This document shows, in pieces, positions 11,844 through 24,648 of a DNA stretch of 64,000 nt (the stretch's first letter is position 1; the number at the start of each line of letters is the position of its first letter). The notes under the pieces are model-generated. The model had not been told where the DNA came from. It worked only from the letters and a program-made list of their open reading frames with translations, and searched no databases. Source of the DNA: Syngnathus acus (lineage: Eukaryota > Chordata > Actinopteri > Syngnathiformes > Syngnathidae). The stretch is taken from NCBI RefSeq assembly GCF_901709675.1, contig NC_051091.1, positions 6,854,967 through 6,918,966 on the forward strand. The letters are read 5' to 3'. A program made the translations under genes and the position numbers.

Positions 11844-13276
11844 CTACAGCTTTCCTCTCAGAGCCCCCATAATGCTGCTTAGCCGGGAACAGTCTCCATA
11901 TGCCACCAGGCCTCCGTAGTTGGCCCAGCGGTCAGCACCTTTCCCCTCACTGTAAGGCTGGTCATAGGTCAATTCTACCTTGGCCTCAGAACTGCACTCT
12001 AAACTTTTCGTCAGGTCTACCACCCCCCCGCCGAGGGCTCGGAGCAGAGCGTGAGGCGCGCAGGAGTCCCACTTAAAGGTGCTTCCTTCAGAGATGACAT
12101 AGGCGTCGGCCAGGCCCTGAATGACGCACAAGATCTTGTAACCGGCTCCCGAGGCGTACATCAGATTTTCAGGTCCGCACAGGGAAGTCAGACTGTCCTT
12201 CACCACTTGCTTCTCGCTGGAGCTAAGCACCACCGACAGCCCTCGACGCTTCTCTGGTGCAGGTTTGGGCTGTGACACCGAGCACACGTTGACGTCGTCG
12301 CAGGACACGCCCCAGAAGAGCTTTCCTCGCCAGCTGGAAACAAACAATCAGGTTGAAACATTTTTCAAGCAATACAGACTAACACTGTCTAGATTAAAGT
12401 TGCACAGCTCACCTTCCGCCTGCGGGATCTTTGCAGTTGAATGGCTGGTTGATGACACCCATGACAGGCTCACCTGTGCTACGGAGGTAAACCCCGATGA
12501 GGACCAGAGCACAGTGCAGACCTGAAGGTGAAAGGTGGCCCTCCTCTAGCACCTCCTCGCGACCTTCTATATACTGGCTGGTGGCATCTGAATCAACCAG
12601 ATAAGAAACACTTAACGCCCCGTTGACATTTTTGGTTTCTGCTTTGAGAATGAGACGCTCACCGATCGGGTCGATCCAAATGCCAAGCTCGGAAGGCCTG
12701 AGCGGCACCTTTAATCCATCCGCACTGGTGTCGACTGTGGTCGGGTCTTGGTGGATGGCTCGTGCCAGGAGCGCCGCCGCCGTCAGGTCGCCGTCCAGCA
12801 CTGTGGCCAGAAGTGCTGCCGTCTCCTCCTCGCTGCCGCGCACCGTTACCGTCACACTCTCACCTGCGAGACAGAATAAAGGTCTGCCATTACCGCCATC
12901 ATTATATTTTTATCAACTTTGAGATAATTACCAAGTCCATTTTCAAACTTGTTGGATTCCTCTCCATGAATGAAGCCAACCATTTCAGGGAACTGAATAC
13001 AAACATAAACAGGCACATTTATGAAAGACAAAAAGTCCTTGGATCATTCATGGGTCAAGGTGACCTTCATACCTGAGTGCCAACATCATGTCGAATCACC
13101 TCCTGGATCACAACATCGGCCAGCGTCTTGAAGTCCTGCACAAACTTCTTGTTCTTGTCATCTCCTGTCTTTTCTTGGACCAGGAGCTGGAAAAGAGGCG
13201 CCTCCTGCCTGCAGACACGTGCCACATTGGCAGCTTTCTCCGAGACTTGCAGCAGAAGCCTCAGCAGCTCGGCCAT
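11844..13276 (-). CDS. inpp1: inositol polyphosphate 1-phosphatase
   Basis: This enzyme removes the 1-phosphate from inositol 1,4-bisphosphate and 1,3,4-trisphosphate in the cytosol. It is a Mg-dependent, Li-inhibited member of the inositol monophosphatase superfamily. Minus-strand coding exons are 13276-13073, 12992-12932, 12863-12663, 12587-12413 and 12333-11844, giving 376 aa (human 399). The N-terminus MAELLRLLLQVSEKAANVAR fits the family. Joining across the 75-nt intron 12662-12588 restores the metal-binding motif as WIDPI followed by DATSQYIEG. The second signature, KWDSCAPHALLRALGGGVVDL, is in the last exon near its end (two metal-site segments in all). The 75-nt intron is a multiple of three with no stop, so an unspliced message would add 25 residues inside the active-site motif. 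It is followed downstream by the tail-to-tail gene dnajc14. Confidence 0.95.
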
Positions 13277-14859
13277 ATCTGGATCTCGATGAGGAGATTT
13301 GAGTCAAAACACAGTTGGAAAGTGTGACGTGCGCCTTGTATACGGTGTGCTAATTATAGCACCCAATGAATATAGGGCATGTGGCGGGAAAAGTGCTGTG
13401 GGAGGATGTGGGTCATTACATCACTAAATCTGCCACCATTATGCTAAATTTCTTGTACGATTCAGTTTTAGTCAGATATTTTGGGAAAAGTACATTATTT
13501 GTAGTAAATAAACAATTATTTCCAGACTAATTACATGGAATAACGTAATTGGATAGTTCTATTAACCCTGATTTTGATTTTCAAGATCAACCACGTTCAA
13601 GGTCAAGTTTTTTTTTTTTTTTAAACTTACAACACACATTTGCTCAAATATAAACATTCAGCACAATAAAGACAATTTATTTAATTTAGGGAGTACTGTT
13701 AAACCGTTTTATAGTTGCAGTGAAAACAAATACAAAATATTTATTATTACCAAACGTCACCTGTTCAGGTGGTAGTGGTACTGTAGAACTAATTTCCAAA
13801 TATTGTAGATGACATTTTTAATTGTTTACAATAATTAAGATGGATATATCTTTGGAAAGCAAACCATTTTTTTTTTTTAGCAACGCATAGTTTGAAGGAA
13901 AATAGCTGATACACTGGGTGTCCACTTATGTGATACCAAAATATTAAATGATAAAATAACTATTGCGTTATGTTTTCTAAAGATGCAGTTATAAGAAGCT
14001 GCAGAAGCTCCTATTTAGGTCTTCTGACTTTAACTCGGCTTTACGACCAATAAAGACTAATAATTGTGCAGCATTGCAGCTCTTAGGGCGGCTATTGTTT
14101 TCGTTAGCATGTTTTCGGTTCACACCTTAAGCAAAGGAATGCAAAAGCTTACCAAAGACACTTTTCAAACGTTGTCCTATCCTGCTCGGTCAAATAAACT
14201 TTTAAGCGTCCCGCGGTGCCGCGAGTAACAGTTCGCTGATAATTCGATGCGACTCTTGCATTAGTGATGAGAGGATTTTTTTTTTCTTGCTATATTCCAG
14301 GTTCTTGACGTCAGAGACAGGAAGGCGAGCGGTGGTGCGTTCACGTCCCAGCAAGCAGGAAGTGAGGCGCGCACAAGCAAAACAGGAAGCGGGGGCGCAC
14401 GATGCGTTCATGTGCGAATCAGACCTTCCAGTATCTTTCAGCTTGAAACGTCACGACAACAGTGCAGGTGCGTCTCAAAACATTGGAATATTGTAAAAAA
14501 AAAAAAAAAAAAAAGCCCATTACATTTGAAATATTATTCATGTTACGTCACTGGTCATGTTAATAATTTCTTGCCTTTCGTCCAAAGTCAGCTTGGATAT
14601 AGCATCAAGCACACTTGTGACTACAGTAATGGTAAAGAAAATGGATGGATGCATTATAGAGATTTAATAAACACGTAAGATAAAATAGATGCCGTTTTTT
14701 TTTTCTAGTCTGGGTCATTCTTCCTACTTGTATTGTACATCATTAGAGATTTGTTTATTGTCATCACGACTGAACACCTCCCCCTAGCGGTGAATCTGTG
14801 AGCTGTGTGGAAAATCTAACTTTGCATTTAATTTCATTAACATCAAATGGAAATAAAGT
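13277..14859. other. spacer upstream of inpp1, downstream of the acot-like gene
   Basis: AT-rich with poly-T runs at about 13609-13622 and a poly-A run at about 14495-14514. It should contain inpp1 leader sequence (possibly near 14150-14350, which is GC-richer) and the 3' UTR of the thioesterase gene. No coding exon was recognised. Confidence 0.4.
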
Positions 14860-17484
14860 TCACGCTCTCAGATTTTCGTCCAAAAAATTCAGGATTTTCT
14901 TCCAAGAATCTTCCTGTGCAGCAGCGTGTGGTGCAGTGTGACCCCCCCACAAAGCGAGTACTGCAGGAGAAGCACAAGAGGGCAGCGGTCAGATATGCAC
15001 GTTTCACAAGAAACACGGGAAACCAAATCGCAATTTGGTGATCTCACTTTTTTCTGGTTTGATTCTCCACACAGATATCCGTGCATGCGGTGTGTAAGGT
15101 GGCTCAATCAGGTGCCCGGCACCGGGATATGACAAACAGGTATACAGATGGGATTTACCGGATGCGTTCAGGACATGGTCAATCTGAAAAGCACATAAAC
15201 TGAGCTGCGTTAACTTTAAATGTGCAGCAAAATCTACCGTGATGAGATAAATTAATATATATGTACCATGTTTGAATTCTCAATACTTGGAGAATTTTGG
15301 TCATCTTCACCCAAAATGTACATCATTGGACAGGCCAGGTTCCCTAACTGCAAGGATGAGACACATTTCAAGCGTTTTTTTTTTTTCCTCCTATTTTTTC
15401 GTTGTTGCCAAGATGATCTTCATATCACCTCCACTACGGTTCCAGGAGAGTAGTTTTTGGGTAAAGACATGTCCTTAAAGCTAAGATAGCCTGCATCATC
15501 CCGTGGCCAAAACCGCTGGGCACTGAAAATCAAGATTGAAAAGAAAACTTCACATCACCTAGAAAAGTTCAGCTGTGTTTGAGCAATTTCATAATATGAA
15601 AATTTGTTTTCCATCCCCATTCAGCAACAATGTGTTGACCTTAACCTTAACCTATGACCTTAACTGTAAACTCCGACTGTCAAATACCTTTCGGATACTT
15701 TAGGCATGCAAAAGGTTCGTGTGAGCTCCACGTTACTTCCTGCTGGGCCGTTTATACAAACCAAACAGGATGGCTGGAAAATAAATTGAAGTTTTTCAAT
15801 ATCAGGCAAGCAACAATCTGGTTTCTCACTGCCAACATTGCATCATGATGAATAAAGAATGAAGTTAAAGAATACCGATTGTGGCGGAGGTACCACACCA
15901 CACAAAACATGAGAAGGATTTGATATGTGTAAATGTTTGCCATAACATACAATACATAACTTCGCGACGTACATTTACTTCAGAGCGAGTGGCCAATCGG
16001 AGGGCTAGGTAGACTCCATACGAGAGACCAATGACACCAATTCGATCGCCGTGGATCTGAGGATGATCCTGAAGAATATTAAACGCTTTCTGAACAAAAG
16101 AGGGTGGGGGGAGGAAAATATTAGACAGCTTTGATCACTTCATGTCAGTCATGAACATAACCTGCCGTGTGATGAAAGTTCTTGACGGAGCCTTTCTCAC
16201 ACTTTGAACCCATGGTGTCACCTAACTTCTTGCCTTCATATATGCATCCGCAGAGTTAACATCCAGTTGGACCATCAGATCTTTGTGTTCCATGAAGGCG
16301 ACGCTGAAGCTGGCAAAGCCCCTGGATGCAAATAGGCATGAGCGGTACTCTACTAGTCCTCCACCCATACCCCACAAGTCCACCATGGCAGGAAACCTGC
16401 CTGGGCCTGCAGAGAATGTGAAACTAGGTCAGATAAATAGTGATGAAGAGTCACATTTGCGCTCACCTGGTGGTAAGAATAATGTTCCCACCACTCCATT
16501 TTGGCGAATGTCTATTCTTTGAACACCTGGTGCCATGTACCAGCGCTCAGTGGTTGCAACAGCCAGCTCAGCGCTCTCTCGCTCTCTGGGAGTCACGTGA
16601 CCTTCCAGCAAGGAAATGTCCACAACGTGGGGAATCTCGACATTTTTCTTGCGCAGCCTTTGCAAAAAAAACAACAACAATAATGTTTGTGTCTGCCTGA
16701 TTGACGTTTTTTGGTAGTGACTGGAAGGGATTAATTGCATTTTCCATTCATTGTTTTGGGTTGCAAGAGTGGTCAAATAACTCAATATCTCAAGGCACAA
16801 CTCTATTTGTATTCAAATTTGTATGAAAAAACACCAGAGAAACAATGGGCATCTATGCTGACTATGAATTAATAATGAAAGGAGGTTGTGGCACTACAAG
16901 AAGCACTCAAACAACTCAAAACAAGACAACTTCAATGGAGATTTTTTTCCCACTTGCCTTAAACCTTCCCTTTCCCCAGGTGCTGGCTGCAGGGCCCAGA
17001 AGAGACCCATTGGCTCATGTCCCAGATATGAACCACCCACAGAATGATCCCTAGCCACTGTTGAAGGCACAAGAAGGACAGAAAAAGATCACAAGCAGCT
17101 ACATCAAATGTGTGAGTAGAATTTTCATTTTAGCCAGTGAGCCATAATAAATAATTATTGAAAACAACCGCAGCTCACGATGGTTTTATTCTAAGAAAAC
17201 TATGCCAATCACGTTAAAAATAATACATTTCACACAAACACAACATATTATCAATTAACAGTCTGTGTTCGACATGACTCACGGTTGACAGTGCCATCTG
17301 CACTTGTGTTATAGTGGCCAAAAGCCTCCCACAGGTCACCATCCTCACTGCGCATTTGTGCGCACAATGTAACCGGATGGTGTGGTGGCAGAAAAGCCGC
17401 CTTTATGCTGAGTGGATCGTCCACCAGGCCACGGGCTGGAGCTGCTGTCAACACAGGAGCTGGACCCGTACTGATCCATCGCAT
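14860..17484 (-). CDS. acyl-CoA thioesterase / bile acid-CoA:amino acid N-acyltransferase family protein
   Basis: An alpha/beta-hydrolase that cleaves fatty acyl-CoA or conjugates bile acids. Ten minus-strand exons: 17484-17283, 17057-16958, 16657-16467, 16406-16234, 16089-15979, 15773-15688, 15522-15429, 15347-15267, 15183-15048, 14960-14860. Phases join to 424 aa (human ACOT1 421). The N-terminal beta-sandwich contains PLSIKAAFLPP and MRSEDGDLWEAF, then GSYLGHEPMGLLWAL. The nucleophile elbow reads IGVIGLSYGVYLAL, so the nucleophile is Ser as in ACOTs and not Cys as in BAAT, favouring thioesterase activity. The acid segment is MYILGEDDQN and the His is in YPGAGHLIEPPY. The end HAAAQEDSWKKILNFL is typical, and no SKL peroxisomal signal is present. 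Introns after 16958 and 16234 use GC donors (AAG/GCAAGT and AAG/GCAAGA). The family's human genes have about three coding exons. The exact paralogue is undetermined. Confidence 0.9.
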
Positions 17485-17509
17485 CGCTGGTGGAGACAAG
17501 TGTGTAATG

Positions 17510-17700
17510 TCAGGTCCTATGTGGAGGAAACGAGTTGTTTTGTGGCCATTGGAAGTTTTGAATCTGATTCTATGGCCATGACATATGGGGTCCCTCAAGG
17601 GTCACTACTTGGCCCCTTTTTGTTCTGCCTGTACATGCTACACTTGGGGCAAACTCTAATGTTGACTGATGACTATTATGGCTATGCAGATTAGCTAGCA
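17510..17700 (+). mobile_element. non-LTR retrotransposon reverse-transcriptase fragment
   Basis: One frame reads MTYGVPQGSLLGPFLFCLYM, the RT motif (GVPQGS-LGP-LF-LY) of L2/CR1/Rex-type LINEs, followed by a decayed region where the YADD box should be (YYGYAD then stop). Only about 60 residues remain. It begins about 25 bp upstream of the acot-like start codon, on the opposite strand, so it lies in that gene's leader or promoter. Confidence 0.8.
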
Positions 17701-20489
17701 GTGTCCTCAAATAATTACAATTCATTTTAGCTGTTGTGGTTATTATGATTATTATAAGCTCAAGAAATATTTTATTAAAAATGAATTCACAGCAATAAAA
17801 GAAACAGGAATAATCAGTTTCAGTATTTATAACTGTAAACTGCTGAGTGTGGGCAAGAGGCAGCCAGTTGCTGCCTAATCATTAACATTCACCTTGAAGT
17901 CAATGTGAGTCCAGCAACTTGTTTGCATAAACATGGTGAGGTTTCTGACTGACTATTGTGACCATCACGGAGAGGATCTCTGCATATTTCAAAAGTAAGA
18001 GTTGATTTCACTTGTGATTAATTTAAACAAATAGACAGAACCTTTGGTATTGGCAATTTGTGAATCCCAAAAGCAGGGGAAGCAGCGTCTATACATCAAC
18101 GCTAAACAGTCCACTCAGCAACATGACACTTGCTGTTAGAAGCAATCCGAACAACAAAATCAAGAACATGCTTAGCTGAAACTAAGCTAAACGTGAGGCT
18201 TGAACATTTTCTTGAGCAATTATCAATATTAAAAGTATGTGCCAACACAAATGTTTGTACTGCATGCACTGTCTCTTACCTGCCGTTCGGTGCAAACAGC
18301 AATGTTTTCTGTGTAGACCAACATTTGGAGTCAGTGACTTTCCTATGAGATGCCGGCATACTGCCACTCGCACTTGAGTCCAAATCATGCTAAGTCTGTC
18401 CTGGAAATGGACATAAGTGGAGAAACAAGAAACAATCCTGTGATGTCTCCGAACTGCTTTCAATAGAGCCCCGAATGAGTTAACAATCACATCCTGGAAA
18501 TCACCGAAGGGTTAATGTGCTCCTAAAGAACTTTGACACTTTACTCTCTGCAGAGTCAAAGAAAAATAAACATAATGCTTGCTGAGGAGGTCAGCTTGTA
18601 ATTTTAATATATTACGAATTTGACATACATTTTACCTGTTCTCATGGGGAATTTATCATTCCCAGTCGGGTCCATGCATCCATTCATTCATTGACCTTAT
18701 GAATTATAAATCTTTTTATGTGGATGATTTTATTATACTTAGAGAATTGAGCAATACTAAATAATAATAATAATAATAATAATATATCCTGACATGATAT
18801 TTACTGCCAATTACTGTTCTGGTGGACCCATTACAATTAGCAAGATTCTGCATTTAGGTTGTGTGTAAAACCAAAACCTAAATGTATTGTATTATGTATA
18901 AAGTCTTACCTTAACAATATTCACAAGAATCGATTTTGTCCAGATGTTTGGGTAGGTGTAACTCCTGATAGTTATGCGTGTGAGATATCTCTGGAGAACT
19001 ATGCAGGACCTGCTTTAACGTGTCAGAATGTTTTACAGTGGAAAAACCGGTAACAATCCCCTGAACTGTCTCATACACGCCCTTTTCAAGATTCAAGAGT
19101 TTTTATTTTATAACTTTTGTTTATAAAGTTATCTGCCCAACATTTGAAAAGACAAATTGCATACAACATATCACAAAATGGCCAGATAAATACAATAATA
19201 ACCAATACTTAAGACTCCTGATTGCATATCAATTAATTAATATTAATGTTATTATTCATGTTGATATTATTTATTGCAATGACTCAGAGGATGAATATGA
19301 AAGATATACAGGTTAAAAAAAAAAACATGTTCAGACTTTACATCCCTAATTAGAGTTTTTTTCATTGCAGTAGAGTACGATACTTTTAACCATTCTCCAC
19401 ACATAAAAACAGTGTAAAAACATGAATGGCACCAATCTACAAAGCTTTTTATTGTCATTGATTGTAGTTCACACCTACCACATTAAAAAGGCATTTTACA
19501 CTGTAGTAAACTATTTATCCGACTGATTAACTGTGACAAAAAAACGATACAGAAATAACGTGATCAATTAATTTCCCTGAAAAAATGTTTTATTCTGAAA
19601 GGTCGTACTAAAGTGCAAAATGTTTCTTCCGGTTCAAAAAGATTTCCGGTTCAACGTTGTGACTTGCTTGTGTTTTGGACTTGTCTCGTTGGAACGCAGG
19701 CCTGGATCTTAGCAAGCTAATGAAAAGGCGTTAAAAAGTCCTTAAATTAATGTAGTTAAACATCTTTACACATTCAGTGACTAGGTCTGTTCCGTTTTAT
19801 CACTCTTTTTTTTGGGTTGAGAGATTCCGTTTTTTTCTCGTATTGAATAGCCACTCTAACTTGTATTGTTGTATAGCTAAACCAGAGTGGAAGGTATCTG
19901 CTCAATTAGCTTGAACTGAAAGGCACGCAGTCGCATTTTATTGTGTTGTATTGCATTTTATTGCGATTTACTTAGTGTGTCTTCGGCTAGTTTATTTCGA
20001 ACCTCTGACCATCCCTTTCAGCATTTGATGTGTCGTTCATATTAAAGGGTATCACAAGCTCAAAATTGTTGGGAAAACAATGAACGCGCTACTATTGAAG
20101 AGACACGCAACTAATTGCTCGTCGCCTCTCTATTACATATGCAATTCAGGAGAATCCGTTTGGAGCGAAGTTTCAAGCTCTAAACCTCAGGACTGTGAGG
20201 CAGATGCCACATGTATCACAACTTGTGTGAGATGATAATAATAATACTAATTATTGTAATGAACAAGGTTTGAATGAATTACGTACTTTATACATCAAGC
20301 TGTTTTAGAGCCAAAAAGACAGCGAGCAGCTCTTATCAAGTCTGTTAAATGTAACCACGGGTTGAAAGAATGAGGACTTCTATTTAAGATATCTTCTTTT
20401 TCTTCTTCAGATTTTGCAATCGAAGCACCATGTCTGCTAACAGCCCGGCCAGCTAAAAGCTTCCTTTGGACGTGCACTTTGAGTCCACA
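17701..20489. other. intergenic, no gene recognised
   Basis: AT-rich sequence with an (AAT)n run at about 18760-18783. A fragment near 20180-20210 shares the CTGTGAGGCAGATG motif with other dispersed repeats in the window. The sys1 promoter and leader should lie near its right end. Open frames here are short and featureless. Confidence 0.4.
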
Positions 20490-21180
20490 ATGGGCAGCCA
20501 CTTCCGAAGCTACATCTGGGACCCTGTTCTCATTGTGCTTCAAATCATCTTGATGCAGTGCATCTACTACAGCTTTCTCGGCTTGTGGTTGGCGGGTGTG
20601 GACAGCCTGGTGCCGACACATGCTTCACTGGACCAAATCTTTAGCTATGAAGTGAGTGGGCTTCGTTTTAACCCGTTTTAAATCTGAACCGTGTTGAAAT
20701 TCATACGATCGGTGACACTTGTTTTATTTTTGTCAGGTCCTTGGATTTGCACCGATGTTGGGCAGGCTGTCAATGATGGCGTTCGCTTTGAACTCTCTTA
20801 CCTGGTGAGGCTTGGAGATAAAAATAATGTCCTCGTCCCTGTATTTATGGACCGTACTTTTATATAAAGAATACATGCGGCGCTCAGTGTGTTTTTATGT
20901 CTTCAGTGTGAATTAATAATGAAGGTATCTTTGCCGCAGCGCTCTGGGCTTGTGGTTCTTCATCCGACGAGGGAAGCAGTGCCTGGACTTCACCGTCACG
21001 GTGCACTTCTTCCATTTGATCATCTGTTGGATCTATAACTCTCGCTTTCCCTCCTCCTTGTCCTGGTGGCTTGTCAACTTGGCCTGCATGGCATTGATGG
21101 CAGTCATCGGAGAGTACTTGTGCATGCGGACTGAGCTCAGAGCCATTCCAGTCAATTCTGGACCCAAGTCTAACCTTTGA
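20490..21180 (+). CDS. sys1: SYS1 Golgi trafficking protein
   Basis: A small multi-pass membrane protein of the trans-Golgi that recruits the Arf-like GTPase ARFRP1. Exons 20490-20651, 20737-20804 and 20940-21180 join to 156 aa, the same length as human SYS1. It starts MGSHFRSYIWDPVLIVLQI. There are four hydrophobic segments: PVLIVLQIILMQCIYYSFLG, the ALNSLTCALGLWFFI segment spanning the second and third exons, FFHLIICWIY, and WWLVNLACMALMAVIG. The C-terminus is MRTELRAIPVNSGPKSNL. The ATG is favoured over the near-cognate codons upstream in frame because it gives the conserved N-terminus. Confidence 0.96.
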
Positions 21181-24100
21181 ATTATTTTTTTTTTTTTCTT
21201 GGCACTTTGCTGAAAATGGACAGTTTGAGACATCTTGAACGAACTGCTTGAAGAAAGCAAATGTGGCACATACATCGGACTGTATATATAAGCTCCACAT
21301 CAGATGGCCTATTTATTATTGAATTTCCATTCAGCTATGGACAGTTTTTCTCTGCATCTTCTCTATGAACTCGTGTGAACTGCTGCATTAGATTTCTTGG
21401 TTCTTGTTTTTTCTGGTTAAATATATTTGTTCTCAGAGGGGGGGAGGAGTGTAAACTGTTAGTCAAATGTCTTTGCATGACTGCAACCTAGTTTGAGTTG
21501 GAAACAAACATTGGAGCAATCCTCACATAACAAAACAGTAGCAGTTACTATTTTATTTAATTTTTTAAAATAAAAAGTAGTGTATAATTGAAATCAAATG
21601 TGTGAATAAGGTGTCCCCGGTCAGAGTGAATTTTACTCCCTGTGGTCAAGGTCAAATTGGGCTAGTATTTTTTTATTTTTAACCAAATGTTTTTAGCATT
21701 TTACGCAGCAAGTGTTTGTTTTCCTCTTCCCTTGTCATAATATATTCAGACAACATGAGGGCCTCTTTGGGAGGTTTTTGTCTGCTTTCAGCTGTGTCAT
21801 GACAGCACAATGTCTCTGTTCCAGACAAGTCTTTGACGAGCTGCAAAAATATTTGATTGAGCGACGCAAATAGTTCTGGAGCAGTTTTAGGGCAGTCTTT
21901 CCTTCAAGCTTTTAAAACACTAGCTTAATGAATTTTGAAGTTCCTCTACGTTAACTCGTTTGACGATACAGCTTTACATAAATCCTTCTATAATTAAAGC
22001 TGTGATTTTACATTACAACTAAATTGTAATGATTTGACAAAGTGGTGATGCTATTCCAAGAAAGTTATTTTATGAGCAATGCATAAGTGTCCAGCTGGAT
22101 TAAGATGAGAGGTTGACATTTTTACACTATTGCCCTCAATACTCTCTCTTACAGTCAGCCTAAACATTAACCCCGCTGCACCCAAAAAAAAAAAATCCCA
22201 TACCACCCAGTATTTGAACTCTGGTTTATGTGTTATTTTAATACAAAGAAGCTGAGATATGGACCTATTATTGACATTAAAAAAAGTCTGCTTTTTTTAA
22301 TAAAACACTACCAATTCACAGTGGTTGAAAGAGAGTGATTCCGAATCAGGAAACGGTGGAAGATATTCGATGTCTATGCATCAGATGCCCAAACCTATTG
22401 ATGGTCCCACCGTGCTTTCGCTTCTCTGACGAGATTTCACCTTAGGCCATGATCCTTCATTTTCTTCCCCCACTGCCTCACCGCTGAAAACGTCCAGGTG
22501 GAAAGTAGCAGATGGGAACGCACTGATGGGTGCAAACCTGCTTGTTAGGGTCCTCATTACCAACGCTTTGCTGGAGGGAAGACTGAAAACAGAAACTCTG
22601 TTCTAAATGGGTCATATAGAAAAAACTTTATCTGACCCATTTCCATCATATTGATTCAACCCTTACGTTTTGCTTTCCATCTTTATTCCTCTGAAGACAT
22701 CAGACTTAAGCCGTATGTTTTACAACGCTGGTGCTTTATTACAAACACATGACCGCCATATATTGCTTGTATGCTAAACAGTAGTGTGCCTTTCTAGCAG
22801 CAAACAAAAACAGATATTGAACTTTACATTCAGAGTTTTACCCTAAATTCTAATCAAATCATTGTGATGATAAAAATGATCATGCGCTCTTGAAATACAC
22901 ACGGAGGGATAGGAGTCATTTTGTGAAAGTGACCTTATATATTGCTCATGCTTGAGGACAATTGGATTTCTCATTACCGCATACACACAATGGATGACAT
23001 CATGCTAGCACCTGCGCAACCTTAGAGAATAAATAGAAACAACCAGAAGGAGCATGCCGATTGAGAAGAAGGGAGGGTGCAAGATGGGTGACGGATGTGA
23101 GAAAGGCAGCTGATGTGCTTTGGAGTTAGTCGTACATCTTCATGCGCTCATTAGTATACGTTTATTTGCGATCAAATCATCACATCCCCCAATGATCTGA
23201 AGCACCGTCACAAAACGGTCATCATGCAAATATACGACGAGAGAGGTAACAGGAAAAAGAGATCAACTGTTGGAATACAGAACATGTTGACATTAGAAAT
23301 AAATAGCGCTTCTCATTACCAGTACATTTATGAGACTATTTGTTAGTGTCAGTGGATCTATAAATGCAAATGTCCTAATTAAAACAATGCCTGTGGCAGT
23401 TTATTGACCAGAAGGGTCAAATAGTTTGGGCCGAGGTGAACCAAACTGAAACACTGATCATGACAATAAATATCACACCACTCTATAATTAAATTTACAA
23501 TGTGTGAAAAAAAATACATGTAATGTAGATGAGTCAGTGTGTCAAACATTTCAATGGAGAAGCTAAGATTTTGTATTGTTTTGGTCTTACCATAAATTTT
23601 GTACCTAATTTTTTAAAAGTACTATGAAAGCACTTTTTATATTAAAAAATGTATTTTGAAAATACTGTTACATTACAAAAGCAGCTTCTATTGCTTTGAC
23701 AATATCACAAATTTGACTTGCCTATGTAAACATTTGGTGAGCAAATACAGTTCAAAACAATGTAAAAATGACACTTTTTGGCATGTCAAAAGGATCTATG
23801 GAACTTCACTCACAACAGATGTGCTGCGAAAAAGGCTTTTGTAAAAAGCTTGATTGTCATGGCCAAACTACTTTAAAAGGAGGGGCTACTGCTTGCTATT
23901 TATTTCAACATTGTTAGAATGTTCCTTTCCTGGCAAAAATTCTCAGAATCTTTATTTCAACTTTAACATGTCCCTGGAGGGCATTGAAATATTACTTTGA
24001 TAAAGAAACTAAATTGTATGATAGCATTAGAAGAATTCCTAATATTTGACAGGCCAATAATAATTAAGGCTAATCCTCCTCCTGAATTCCTTTCAACTTC

Positions 24101-24648
24101 ATGAAAATTAAAATTTGATTTAAAAAATGCTGCTAACACACACGGTGAGAATGAGCACTCGTATAAAATCATGCGAATTTCATGAAGCGATCATAGCTTT
24201 GCACTAAATGATGTTACAATATATTGTAAATACGCTTAGCTTAGCACAAAGAAGTAGGTAGCGATAGCAAATCCCTTAAGCGTTTCTATCTCCAGGTATA
24301 AAATGCATGGCCAGCATCCGACAGCAAACGTAATGCACAAAGCTAAGCAACAAGCTAACTGTTGGCAATATTGAGCGTACAGAACGAGAGGAACCGTTTG
24401 CTGAATGTTAAACTCTTCAACTAAAAGTACATGGTGCTTTGATTTAAAAGTCACTTCATTGGTGTGACCACTACATCATTTTGACAATTTGATTTCCAAG
24501 ATGAGTTTGACTATAACTGAAGATACTAAGGTCACGATAATCATTGTCGCATTCCTTGGCTTTAGGTTGTGCTCGCGAGGACTGAGCCCGATAGAAACTG
24601 TGGCCTCACTCTTCCCATCTCCTTCCTCCTCGTCGTCAGCGCCCGCCT
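21181..24648. other. sys1 3' UTR and intergenic sequence
   Basis: The left part is sys1 3' UTR; the right part should include the nrn1 3' UTR. In between is AT-rich sequence without a recognised gene. A 60-codon minus-strand frame at 22381-22563 follows a plausible acceptor but matches no family I know, so it is not called as a gene. Confidence 0.4.

Noticed and set aside
12413-12863. A single uninterrupted inpp1 exon over this span
   Set aside because: It would split the DPI-D-x-T metal motif by 25 residues; the 75-nt segment has splice sites that restore the motif.
22381-22563. 60-codon minus-strand frame after a plausible acceptor
   Set aside because: No recognised family, no partner exons found, and the ending is just a stop in AT-rich sequence; could be chance.
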